A stretch of 15,092 nucleotides of DNA from Acetobacteraceae bacterium (GTDB taxonomy: Bacteria > Pseudomonadota > Alphaproteobacteria > Acetobacterales > Acetobacteraceae). The DNA lies in contig JASHVY010000105.1 in the NCBI GenBank assembly GCA_030044345.1, positions 1-15,092 on the forward strand. Reading direction: 5' to 3'. Of the stretch, positions 6,896 through 15,092 are shown in pieces (position 1 is the stretch's first letter; each line of letters begins with the position of its first letter). The position numbers and the translations under genes were made by a program. Below the pieces are notes generated by a model. It had not been told where the DNA came from, made no database searches, and saw only the letters and a program-made list of their open reading frames with translations.

Positions 6896-7842
6896 TCTTG
6901 GGTGCCCGGTTGGGCCTCCAAACCGCCTCCACTGGGCATGTCCATTTGACTTCCTCCCCCGAATTTACTGGCGGTTTCCTCGTACAATCGGATCACGGCG
7001 GCGGTGTCCAGCTCACCGTCGCCGCGGTCGATCAGAGTTGCATAGATCCGGTGGGCCTGGGCCAGCATTGGCGCCCGCAACCCCACCGCCTCGGCAGTCG
7101 CCTCGACCATGCGCAAGTCCTTCAGCAGTTGACGTGCGTACGCTCGCGGCTGGAAGTCGCGGGCGACGATACGTGGATATAGCTGGCGCAGGAGTACGCC
7201 ATCCGGATGACCTCCGGCGACACATGCCGGAATGGCCTTCGCGTCGATGCCGCACAGCTCGGCGAGCCGTGCGGCTTCCGCCAGCACGGTGTGCAGGCAG
7301 CCGACGATGAGCTGGGCAACCATTTTCGCAACCAAGCCATCTCCGGTCGCACCGACATGCGTGAAGTTGGCCGAGATCATGTCGAAGAACGTGCGCAGCC
7401 GATCGATATCCGCCGCATCGCCGCCCGCCATGATCGTCAGCGTGCCATTGCCTGCCGCCACCGGCCCGCCTGATACCGGCGCGTCCACCCAGTTGCAGCC
7501 CGATGCATCCTTCAGCCGCTGGGCGAAGGCGCGGCACTGCTCCACCTGGATGGTCGAAAAATCCACCAGCACGCAGGGCGGCCGCATGACTTGCGCAAGC
7601 CCGTTGCTGCCGAAGACGACACTCTCGACCGCTTGGGTGGTTGGCAGGTTCAGTGCCACGAGATCGGCACCGGGCACGACCGCGGCAGGGGAAAGCGCGG
7701 TCAGCGCACCGGCCGCAGCCGCATCGTCGCGTCGTTCGGCGGAGATGTCGAACACCCGCACGACGAAGCCGTGCGCGACGAGCCATTTGACCATCGGGCC
7801 CCCCATCAGGCCCGCGCCGACATACCCGATGGTGCTAGCCAT
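6892..7842 (-). CDS. NAD-dependent beta-hydroxyacid dehydrogenase (3-hydroxyisobutyrate dehydrogenase family)
   Basis: The 316-residue protein has the family's N-terminal Rossmann domain (GYVGAGLMGGPM, 6-17) with D32 suggesting NAD. The substrate loop is DAPVSGGPVAAGNGTL, with S124. The all-helical C-terminal half carries the catalytic lysine K173 (GDGLVAKMVAQ) and the conserved KDLRM. Relatives reduce or oxidise 3-hydroxyisobutyrate, tartronate semialdehyde or similar acids. The residues after K173 read AQ, where NN or NQ is usual, so substrate anchoring may differ. The frame is open to 8061, but homology begins at the ATG at 7842, which overlaps the amidohydrolase stop by eight bases. The C-terminus carries a Gly-rich tail (FGGGSQMDMPSGGGLEAQ) beyond the last helix. 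Second gene of the operon. Confidence 0.93.
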   Translation of the reverse strand: MASTIGYVGAGLMGGPMVKWLVAHGFVVRVFDISAERRDDAAAAGALTALSPAAVVPGADLVALNLPTTQAVESVVFGSNGLAQVMRPPCVLVDFSTIQVEQCRAFAQRLKDASGCNWVDAPVSGGPVAAGNGTLTIMAGGDAADIDRLRTFFDMISANFTHVGATGDGLVAKMVAQLIVGCLHTVLAEAARLAELCGIDAKAIPACVAGGHPDGVLLRQLYPRIVARDFQPRAYARQLLKDLRMVEATAEAVGLRAPMLAQAHRIYATLIDRGDGELDTAAVIRLYEETASKFGGGSQMDMPSGGGLEAQPGTQE

Positions 7843-8761
7843 TGATGCGGTAGATCCGAATCGCGTTGTCGTGGAACAGCTTGGCGCGCTCTTCTGCGGA
7901 AAATCCGCCAGTAATCGTTTTGTATCCGGAGAAGATGGTGTCGAGATCGCCGCAGACTCCATCAACCGGGAAGTTGCTCGCGAACATGCAGCGATCAACT
8001 CCGAAGGAGTCGATCGTGTGCAGTACGATCTCGCGGTTGCGCGCGACGGTCCAAGGAACACCAGGCACGCCGATTCCCGAAATCTTCACGGCAACGTTTG
8101 GGCATTGTGCAAGGTTGCGCATGGCATCACGCCATCCGGCCACCCCTTCGGTGCTGCGATCCGCCGGCAGGCCCGTGTGCAGAAGCACGATTTGCGTGTC
8201 TGGAAAATCCTGTGCCAGGGCCGCCGCCTCGTCGAAATGCCACCACGGGGCCTGCAAATCGAACTGCAAGCCCAGCGGTCGCAGGCGGGCAAAGCCGGAG
8301 CGCCAGTGCGGATCGCTCATGCTCGTAGGCCTGCGGTCCTTCGGAGAGGCCCCGCCGCGGGGCTTGTGGCGGACGCCACGAACGAAATCGCGGGCTGCAT
8401 GGTGTTCCAGCACCTCGGCCGCATCGTCGCGGTCGAGCCAGGCCTGCGCGATGGCAACGTTGGGAAAGCCGGTCTCGCTGCGTAGGCGCCCGATGAAGTC
8501 CATCTCGCCGCGCGGGTCACGCGGGTCCCACTCCGCCTCGAGATAGACCGTCTTCTCGACGCGATGGCCTTGCACGTCACGAAGATAGTCGGCGGGCAGG
8601 TACGAGCGGCAGATCGCCGAATAGTCACCGTATCGGAAGGGAATCAGAGGGCGGTCGCAGAGCCACGGGTAATAATGATGAAGAGGGTCCCAGAAATGGA
8701 CGTGCGCATCGACCATGGCGAGATCGGACGTCACGCGCATACTCCCCCCACGATTTGTCAT
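7835..8761 (-). CDS. Amidohydrolase-superfamily hydrolase, COG3618 lactonase-like
   Basis: This 308-residue TIM-barrel metal hydrolase belongs to the group of sugar lactonases such as L-fucono-lactonase, 4-sulfomuconolactone hydrolase and the pyrone-dicarboxylate lactonase LigI. Visible metal and active-site features are DAHVHFWD (H20, H22), YLEAEWD (E75, E77), RGVRHKP (128-134), H195 in IVLLHTG and D267 in ASNFPVD. It probably opens a lactone made by one of the operon's dehydrogenases. The start is uncertain. The ATG at 8761 has CGGCGGA immediately before it, and the ATG at 8740 has a GGGGGGAG run one base before it; both are close. Homology begins near residue 16. It is the first gene of the operon, with its promoter at 8872-8901. 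Confidence 0.9.
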   Translation of the reverse strand: MTNRGGSMRVTSDLAMVDAHVHFWDPLHHYYPWLCDRPLIPFRYGDYSAICRSYLPADYLRDVQGHRVEKTVYLEAEWDPRDPRGEMDFIGRLRSETGFPNVAIAQAWLDRDDAAEVLEHHAARDFVRGVRHKPRGGASPKDRRPTSMSDPHWRSGFARLRPLGLQFDLQAPWWHFDEAAALAQDFPDTQIVLLHTGLPADRSTEGVAGWRDAMRNLAQCPNVAVKISGIGVPGVPWTVARNREIVLHTIDSFGVDRCMFASNFPVDGVCGDLDTIFSGYKTITGGFSAEERAKLFHDNAIRIYRING

Positions 8762-8854
8762 TCCGCCGAAATCGACGGTTCGGCGTTTGCCAGGCGATCA
8801 TTTCACCGTCCGAAAGCCGGCTGGGTCTTGGAGCCACCCCTTCGGAACCGATGG

Positions 8855-8876
8855 ACGGTTACGTATGCATAACCGT
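8855..8876. promoter_or_regulatory. Candidate operator, copy 2 (amidohydrolase operon)
   Basis: This is a 22-base imperfect palindrome with perfect seven-base arms, ACGGTTA and TAACCGT, centred at 8865/8866. On the minus strand the core reads TTATGCATACGTAA, matching the copy at 9014-9026 over 13 bases. It covers the -10 region and start point of the minus-strand promoter, the position expected of a repressor site. Confidence 0.75.
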
Positions 8877-8901
8877 AATTGCGGTCGCTTCGGCATGTCA
8901 A
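8872..8901 (-). promoter_or_regulatory. Promoter of the amidohydrolase-SDR-lactonase operon
   Basis: On the minus strand a perfect TTGACA (8901-8896) is followed after 18 bases by TACGGT (8877-8872), which keeps the three most conserved -10 positions. The start would fall near 8865, within operator copy 2, about 100 bases before the first ATG candidate. Confidence 0.55.
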
Positions 8902-8984
8902 GACAGGAAGGTCGATGAAGTGTGCGCAATTCACGCCGGCAATGCGGCGGGAGCGCGATGTCGAATCGCATCAGGCCCGATCGC

Positions 8985-9012
8985 TTGACAGGGCCAAATA
9001 CGGGGCCATAAT
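8985..9012 (+). promoter_or_regulatory. Promoter of the ABC importer operon
   Basis: A perfect TTGACA (8985-8990), a 16-base spacer and CATAAT (9007-9012) form the best sigma-70-like promoter in the window. Operator copy 3 starts inside the -10 box. The start would be near 9019, leaving a leader of 150 to 200 bases. Confidence 0.7.
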
Positions 9013-9031
9013 CTTATGCATACGTAGGCGG
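9010..9031. promoter_or_regulatory. Candidate operator, copy 3 (ABC importer)
   Basis: The core TTATGCATACGTAG (9014-9027) is the inverted match of copy 2 over 13 bases and is centred at 9020/9021, 11 bases downstream of the -10 centre. The flanks are less symmetrical than in copy 2. Together with copy 2 it would let one regulator control both divergent operons. Confidence 0.7.
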
Positions 9032-9172
9032 TCCCCTCCAAATCCAGGGATGACAATCGGAGGCGCGGGGAGACCGAAAACGGTGTGGCCGGAAGATTGG
9101 CCACCAAGAACGATCTGGCCGGGTGACTGCGGCAACGTTGAGGGGCCGGTAGCCCGTTTTGGGGGGAGGAAG
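9032..9172 (+). promoter_or_regulatory. Leader region of the importer transcript
   Basis: There is no gene here. Two small stem-loops are possible: GTGGCC/GGCCAC (9085-9104) and GGGC/GCCC (9143-9155). The second is followed by GTTTT and then the GGGGGGAGGAAG ribosome binding site at 9161-9172. No known riboswitch class was recognised. The stems are short, so an attenuator is only a possibility. Confidence 0.3.
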
Positions 9173-9232
9173 ATGGGCGGCAAAGCGGCGAACAGGCGCT
9201 GCACGATGTCCGTCACAGGTGTTGGGTGCTAA
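9173..9232 (+). CDS. Possible 19-codon leader ORF overlapping the permease start
   Basis: The strongest ribosome binding site upstream of the importer (GGGGGGAGGAAG) lies directly before an ATG at 9173. That ATG opens a 19-residue frame (MGGKAANRRC...), basic and with two cysteines. Its TAA (9230-9232) overlaps the GTG proposed to start the permease, which is in another frame and has only a weak site of its own. It may be a real translation-coupling leader peptide, or a sign that the true permease start differs because of a frameshift. No homology is recognised. Confidence 0.4.
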   Translation: MGGKAANRRCTMSVTGVGC

Positions 9233-10377
9233 GCGGCTCGAACCGCCAAGCAGCCTCTGTAGCCAGCAGGCCACCCGAAAAGCTGCTGGAGAATGGGTGC
9301 GCCCCCGAAGGATTGCCTGCCGCAGCATTGCCGAATTCGCCGGTGGTGTCCGGGTACCGCAGCAGGGACAGGTGGGACTTCCTGCGCTCGAGCGGCGGCA
9401 TCGGTATTGCAACTCTTCTCTTATTTGCGTGCGCTCTGGTGGTGCAGCCGCAGAGTCTTTCCCCCTCGGCGTTGAGCGGAATGTTTCCGTTTGCCGCGAT
9501 CCTGGCGCTCGTCGCCCTGGGACAAACGCTCGTGGTTCAGCAGGGCGGGATCGACCTATCCGTCCCCGGCGTGGTTTCGCTCAGCGGTGTCATCGTGTCC
9601 TACTATTCCAGCAGCGAGCCGGGCATGGGTGGATCAGGCATGCCGGTGGCGATAGTCTATACTGTCTGTGCCGCGCTGCTGGCGGGTTTCGTCAACGGCC
9701 TCTTGGTCAGCCGGGCGCGGGTGGCGCCGATCGTTGCCACTCTCGGCATGAATTCCGTGCTTTACGGTGTTGATGTCGACATCTCGGGCGGGACGCCGGT
9801 GCAGGTGCCGGCGGCTCTTTCCCACTTCGTGGACTTCAAGATCCTCGGGCTCTCGACGCTGGTCTATATCGCGATCGGCATGACAGCTTTCGTCACCTTC
9901 CTGGTGAAGAAAACCGTGTTCGGCCGTCGGTTTGAGGCGGTGGGCGCCAGTGCCCGGGCTTCGCGCGCCGCCGGCATAGTCGCGGAGCGCTACCAACTGG
10001 TCGCCTATGCTGGTGCCACGCTGCTTTATAGCATGGCGGGAATCTTCCTCGCGGGTTTGATGCAGCTTCCGAGTGCGTTCCAGGGTGACAGCTATCTCAT
10101 GCCCTCGATCGCGGCAGTCGTGCTCGGGGGAACATCGCTGTTTGGCGGAAAAGGAAATCTCGTTGCCGCTGCGATCGCCGCGTTGTTTCTTACCCAACTG
10201 CAACAACTGGTGCTGACGACGGGTTCGAGCGTGGGTGTCCAGTACCTGTTCCAGGGCGGGGCGATCATTGTGGGTGTCGGGGTGTACAGCGTGAAGTGGA
10301 ACCAGCTACGCGGTCTGCTTCATCGCTTCGGAGGGCGCCGGCTGGCGACTGAGGGCGCCGACGGTATGCGCTCTTAG
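9226..10377 (+). CDS. ABC sugar-importer permease, RbsC/XylH type
   Basis: This permease of up to 383 residues belongs to the branched group used by ribose, xylose and galactose importers. A cytoplasmic N-terminus of about 55 residues is followed by hydrophobic spans beginning with IGIATLLLFACALVV. The family strings GQTLVVQQGGIDLSVPG, VNGLLVSRARVAPIVATLG, FGRRFEAVGASARASRAAGI (ATPase-coupling loop) and AAVVLGGTSLFGGKGN are all present. It should form the inner-membrane channel together with the permease half of the fusion protein at 11892. The start is uncertain: a GTG at 9226 with a weak site overlaps the short leader ORF, while in-frame TTG and GTG codons at 9313 and 9343 would also keep all membrane spans. 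First main gene of the importer operon. Confidence 0.9.
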   Translation: MLSGSNRQAASVASRPPEKLLENGCAPEGLPAAALPNSPVVSGYRSRDRWDFLRSSGGIGIATLLLFACALVVQPQSLSPSALSGMFPFAAILALVALGQTLVVQQGGIDLSVPGVVSLSGVIVSYYSSSEPGMGGSGMPVAIVYTVCAALLAGFVNGLLVSRARVAPIVATLGMNSVLYGVDVDISGGTPVQVPAALSHFVDFKILGLSTLVYIAIGMTAFVTFLVKKTVFGRRFEAVGASARASRAAGIVAERYQLVAYAGATLLYSMAGIFLAGLMQLPSAFQGDSYLMPSIAAVVLGGTSLFGGKGNLVAAAIAALFLTQLQQLVLTTGSSVGVQYLFQGGAIIVGVGVYSVKWNQLRGLLHRFGGRRLATEGADGMRS

Positions 10378-10444
10378 CGGGAGTTTGGCGTAGCGTTTCT
10401 GTTGGACTTGTTGGCGACAAACAAAATAGCGGAGGAGGTCTGAG

Positions 10445-11635
10445 ATGACGTCAAGGCGCCGGACGCCAGTCCTGGTTGGAGCCGTATTGGCCGCGACGAT
10501 GGTTGCGGGCGTGGCCACCGCAGCGTCGGCTGCGGACGTGGATCAGTGGTGCAAGAGGATCGAAAATGGTCTGTTCTGCGCACCGCTGGTAACCCCGCCG
10601 CCGGACTTCTGCGGCACCAAGAAGATATCCGTTGCGTTGGCTGACGGATTCGCCGACAACCCCTGGCGCCAGCAGACCACCGCCGCTGGTATCAACGAAG
10701 CCAGCCGGTGTCCCAACGTCATCAGTTGGACGCACACCGACGGCCAGGGCAACACCCAGAAGGCCATTTCCGATCTTGAAGGCCTGGCTGCCCGCGGCAT
10801 CAATGCGATCGTGGTGTTTCCGGACGCCGGACCAGCCATGCTGCCGGCGATCCGTGATGCATACAAGCAGGGCAGCGTTGTGGTCCCGTACCGCGCGCAG
10901 GTCGGCGGCAAGGCGGGGGTTGATTATTCTGTCTTCGTCGGCACCGACTTTGCGAACGACGGAGTGGTGTGGGGCCAATGGATGGCAAAGGCGCTGCATG
11001 GGAAGGGCTCGGTGGCCTACCTCGGCGGCCCCGCCGGCACCAGTGAGAGCACCGAAAAGTCCAAAGGCCTGATGCAGGCATACGCGGCCGATCCCGGCAT
11101 GAAGTGGATTGGCATGAAGCCATTCGAGGTGACGAACTGGGATCCGAGCCTGATCGAGAAGACCCTCAACGCGTTGATCGCCAAGTATTCCGAGATCGAC
11201 GGGGTTGTTTCAGACCTTTCGGTACCGAACGTGATCGCCGGCCCCTTCCAGCGAACGAACCGGCCGGTGCCTCTCTTTGCGGGAGAGGATGCGAATGGCT
11301 GGGGCTGCCTTTGGCAAAAGCTGCACAAGGAAAATTCCAATTCCACGTTTCAGTTCCTGAGCACCAGCGCTGAACAGTGGAATATTCGCCTTGCCATCGA
11401 ATGGGCAATCGCAGATGCAGCCGGCGGCAAAGTCGATCAGCCATTGGTCATAACGGACACCAAGGGCATCAAACACGTCGCCGCAGGGCCAGGCGACACG
11501 ATTGTCAAAAACTTCGTCGTGGACAATTCATTGGCGGGCCAGGTGTATTGCAGTTCTGAATTGCCTTCGTCCGCAGGAAACGCCACCAGCCTGACCATCG
11601 CGCAAGTGCTGGGTTCGTTGAAAGGCGGCCTCTGA
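10445..11635 (+). CDS. Periplasmic sugar-binding protein of the ABC importer
   Basis: The 396-residue protein has a clear signal peptide: RRR, a hydrophobic core of about 18 residues, and an ASA/AD cleavage site near residue 29. A type-I periplasmic-binding fold (Peripla_BP_4, ribose/xylose group) follows, starting at KISVALADGFADNPWRQQ. ISDLEGLAARGINAIVVFP and VFVGTDFANDG are typical ligand-cleft segments. The mature protein carries several cysteines (near 36, 45, 56 and 89, and two more in the C-terminal half), so disulfides are possible, which is unusual for this family. The ATG at 10445 has GGAGGAGG six bases upstream, the best ribosome binding site in the operon, fitting the high level such proteins need. 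The ligand is not identifiable by eye. Two palindromes follow the gene. Confidence 0.93.
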   Translation: MTSRRRTPVLVGAVLAATMVAGVATAASAADVDQWCKRIENGLFCAPLVTPPPDFCGTKKISVALADGFADNPWRQQTTAAGINEASRCPNVISWTHTDGQGNTQKAISDLEGLAARGINAIVVFPDAGPAMLPAIRDAYKQGSVVVPYRAQVGGKAGVDYSVFVGTDFANDGVVWGQWMAKALHGKGSVAYLGGPAGTSESTEKSKGLMQAYAADPGMKWIGMKPFEVTNWDPSLIEKTLNALIAKYSEIDGVVSDLSVPNVIAGPFQRTNRPVPLFAGEDANGWGCLWQKLHKENSNSTFQFLSTSAEQWNIRLAIEWAIADAAGGKVDQPLVITDTKGIKHVAAGPGDTIVKNFVVDNSLAGQVYCSSELPSSAGNATSLTIAQVLGSLKGGL

Positions 11636-11687
11636 ACGCTCGAGGGACGGCAGGCAGGCTTGGCGAAGCACGATCCTAGTATCCTGC

Positions 11688-11724
11688 CCTCTCCGTTCGT
11701 CGCGAAATGCGACGAACGGAGAGG
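11688..11724. repeat. Perfect 16-base-pair hairpin, REP-like, element B
   Basis: Arms CCTCTCCGTTCGTCGC and GCGACGAACGGAGAGG surround GAAAT. Outer CCTGC (11683-11687) and GCAGG (11729-11733) extend the stem past a small bulge. It shares CGTCGCGAAA...GCGACGAAC with element A at 3886-3905. It lies 53 bases after the binding-protein stop and has no T-run, so it looks like an mRNA-protecting hairpin rather than a terminator. Confidence 0.85.
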
Positions 11725-11753
11725 ATAAGCAGGCCACGGAAAACAAAGAGCGA

Positions 11754-11805
11754 GTGTCCCGATTCCTCCCGTCTTCCAATGCGACGGACTTCGGAATCGG
11801 GACAC
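11754..11805. repeat. Palindrome with 13-base perfect arms, REP-like, element C
   Basis: GTGTCCCGATTCC (11754-11766) and GGAATCGGGACAC (11793-11805) enclose 26 bases. The right half (11781-11805) matches 21 of 25 bases of element A (3897-3921). The arm GTGTCC/GGGACAC is shared, while inner bases differ but still pair. It occupies the same 256-base gap as element B; nothing else was seen in that gap. Confidence 0.8.
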
Positions 11806-11891
11806 GAGCCGATCGTGCCTGCCTCGCCCTGCCAACGCGCAAGGGCGGCTGATCACCTCGCGGTCGCCATAGCATGGAGTAAGCTGTTATC

Positions 11892-14438
<2,547 letters not shown>

Positions 14439-14487
14439 AAGGACGCGTGCGGACGACCCCATAAACGGCAATGCGACAACCCTCGTC

Positions 14488-14516
14488 GTCGCGGCCGACA
14501 GCCGAAGCGCGGCGAC
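14488..14516. terminator. Weak stem-loop between convergent genes
   Basis: GTCGCGGC (14488-14495) pairs with GCGGCGAC (14509-14516) with one mismatch. It fills the end of the 78-base gap between the fusion gene and the convergent SDR. No T-run is present on either strand, so a terminator role is doubtful. Confidence 0.25.
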
Positions 14517-15092
14517 TTACACGAGGACCATGCCGCCATCGATCATAATGATCTGGCCGGTCATGTAGTCACTCTCCGGAGAGGCGAGAAAGGTGGTCGT
14601 GCCGGTGATATCCTCAGGCGTGGCGACGCGGCCGCGCAGGATGCCTGCCGCGAAGTTCTCCATCGCCTCTCCCGGCCGCTCGCTCTGCCCCAGCGCCATC
14701 AGGTCCTTGTCCAGTTGTTCCCAGAGTGGCGTCGCCACCACTCCGGGCGCGAATCCATTCACTGTGATGTTGTGCTTCGCCAGGGCCCGGGCCGCCGACT
14801 GAGTGAGCGAGATCACCGCGAACTTCGACGCGCAATAGGGTGCGAAGCTCTCATAACCCTGCCGGCCTGCGATCGATGCCGTGTTGATGATCTTGCCGCC
14901 CGTCTTCTGCGCAATCATTTGCTTTGCGGCCTCCTGCGTCCCCATGAGGACACTCCAACTGTTCACCTTGATGATCGCATTCCAGTTGTCCTCCGTAACG
15001 TCCAGGAAATTCATCGGCTTATTCATGCCCACGTTGTTGAACACGACGTTGATCGGGCCGAATGCGGCAACCGCCGCCTTGATCATCATCTG
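14517..15092 (-). CDS. Short-chain dehydrogenase (SDR), polyol-dehydrogenase-like, N-terminus outside window
   Basis: The C-terminal 191 or so residues of an SDR are present. The frame stays open through the right edge, so the cofactor-binding N-terminus is missing here. NNVG (in place of NNAG), the active-site asparagine in IIKVNSWS, the serine in INTASIAG, YCASK and the C-terminal IDGGMVLV are seen. The strings KIINTASIAGRQG, VISLTQSAARAL, VNGFAPGVV and PESDYMTGQ resemble sorbitol/polyol dehydrogenases of alphaproteobacteria (SmoS type) and acetoin/butanediol dehydrogenases. It probably oxidises a sugar alcohol. It converges on the importer fusion gene and must have its promoter to the right. 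That fits a polyol or sugar substrate for the whole region, but this is inference. Confidence 0.88.
   Translation of the reverse strand, partial: QMMIKAAVAAFGPINVVFNNVGMNKPMNFLDVTEDNWNAIIKVNSWSVLMGTQEAAKQMIAQKTGGKIINTASIAGRQGYESFAPYCASKFAVISLTQSAARALAKHNITVNGFAPGVVATPLWEQLDKDLMALGQSERPGEAMENFAAGILRGRVATPEDITGTTTFLASPESDYMTGQIIMIDGGMVLV

Noticed and set aside
7843..8061. N-terminal extension of the hydroxyacid dehydrogenase frame
   Set aside because: The 73 extra residues lie entirely within the amidohydrolase gene and have no Rossmann features. The glycine motif begins right after the ATG at 7842.
7232..8485. Plus-strand open frame of 417 codons opposite the hydroxyacid dehydrogenase and amidohydrolase
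   Set aside because: It spans two clearly coding genes on the other strand and has no recognisable domain. Its length comes from the scarcity of stops in GC-rich DNA.
10857..10870. A further ATGCATAC-like operator inside the binding-protein gene
   Set aside because: It matches only the short core, lacks the arms, and is not near promoter boxes. It encodes ordinary residues of the protein.
11688..11724. Terminator after the binding-protein gene
   Set aside because: The stem is perfect, but no run of T follows on either strand, and the ATPase that belongs to the importer lies downstream in the same direction.

Overview
This is a GC-rich window whose real genes, by position and reading direction, look like a catabolic island of an alphaproteobacterium. 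The basis is codon use, ribose-type ABC uptake genes, many dehydrogenases and palindromic intergenic repeats. I would guess Hyphomicrobiales or Acetobacteraceae-like, but the genus cannot be fixed from sequence alone. There are no RNA genes, CRISPR arrays or transposases.

Layout. (1) 1-1743: a minus-strand aldehyde dehydrogenase, and at the very left edge the first codons of another minus-strand gene behind a strong ribosome binding site. (2) 1744-3715: a PdxA-family dehydrogenase on plus, meeting tail to tail (29 bp overlap) a LacI-family regulator on minus. (3) 3921-8761: a tightly packed minus-strand operon. In transcription order it encodes a COG3618-type amidohydrolase, a beta-hydroxyacid dehydrogenase, two short-chain dehydrogenases (SDRs), an unrecognised 177-residue protein and an AHL-lactonase-like metallo-beta-lactamase. 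Several junctions overlap by 4 or 8 bases. (4) 8762-9225: a divergent control region. (5) 9226-14438: a plus-strand ABC importer made of a permease, a secreted binding protein and an 848-residue fusion of a two-domain ATPase to a second permease. (6) 14517-15092: a third SDR on minus, cut by the window edge.

The most informative signal is regulatory. A palindrome with core TTATGCATACGTAA or a close variant occurs three times, and only in promoter regions: between the aldehyde dehydrogenase and pdxA-like genes, upstream of the amidohydrolase operon, and upstream of the transporter. Each copy lies across or just downstream of a -10 box paired with a TTGACA -35 box. This ties importer, enzymes and the PdxA/aldehyde dehydrogenase pair into one regulon, probably controlled by the LacI-type protein encoded inside it.

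Working model (inference): the importer takes up a sugar, polyol or related hydroxylated compound. SDRs and the beta-hydroxyacid dehydrogenase oxidise it, one or both lactonase-like hydrolases open a lactone, and the PdxA-like enzyme with the aldehyde dehydrogenase finishes the conversion. The combination matches no pathway I can name. The PdxA-like enzyme keeps its metal site but has lost most residues that hold the phosphorylated substrate in PdxA, which points to a different substrate. A second structural theme is a family of long palindromes found after the lactonase-like gene and twice between the binding-protein gene and the ATPase fusion gene.
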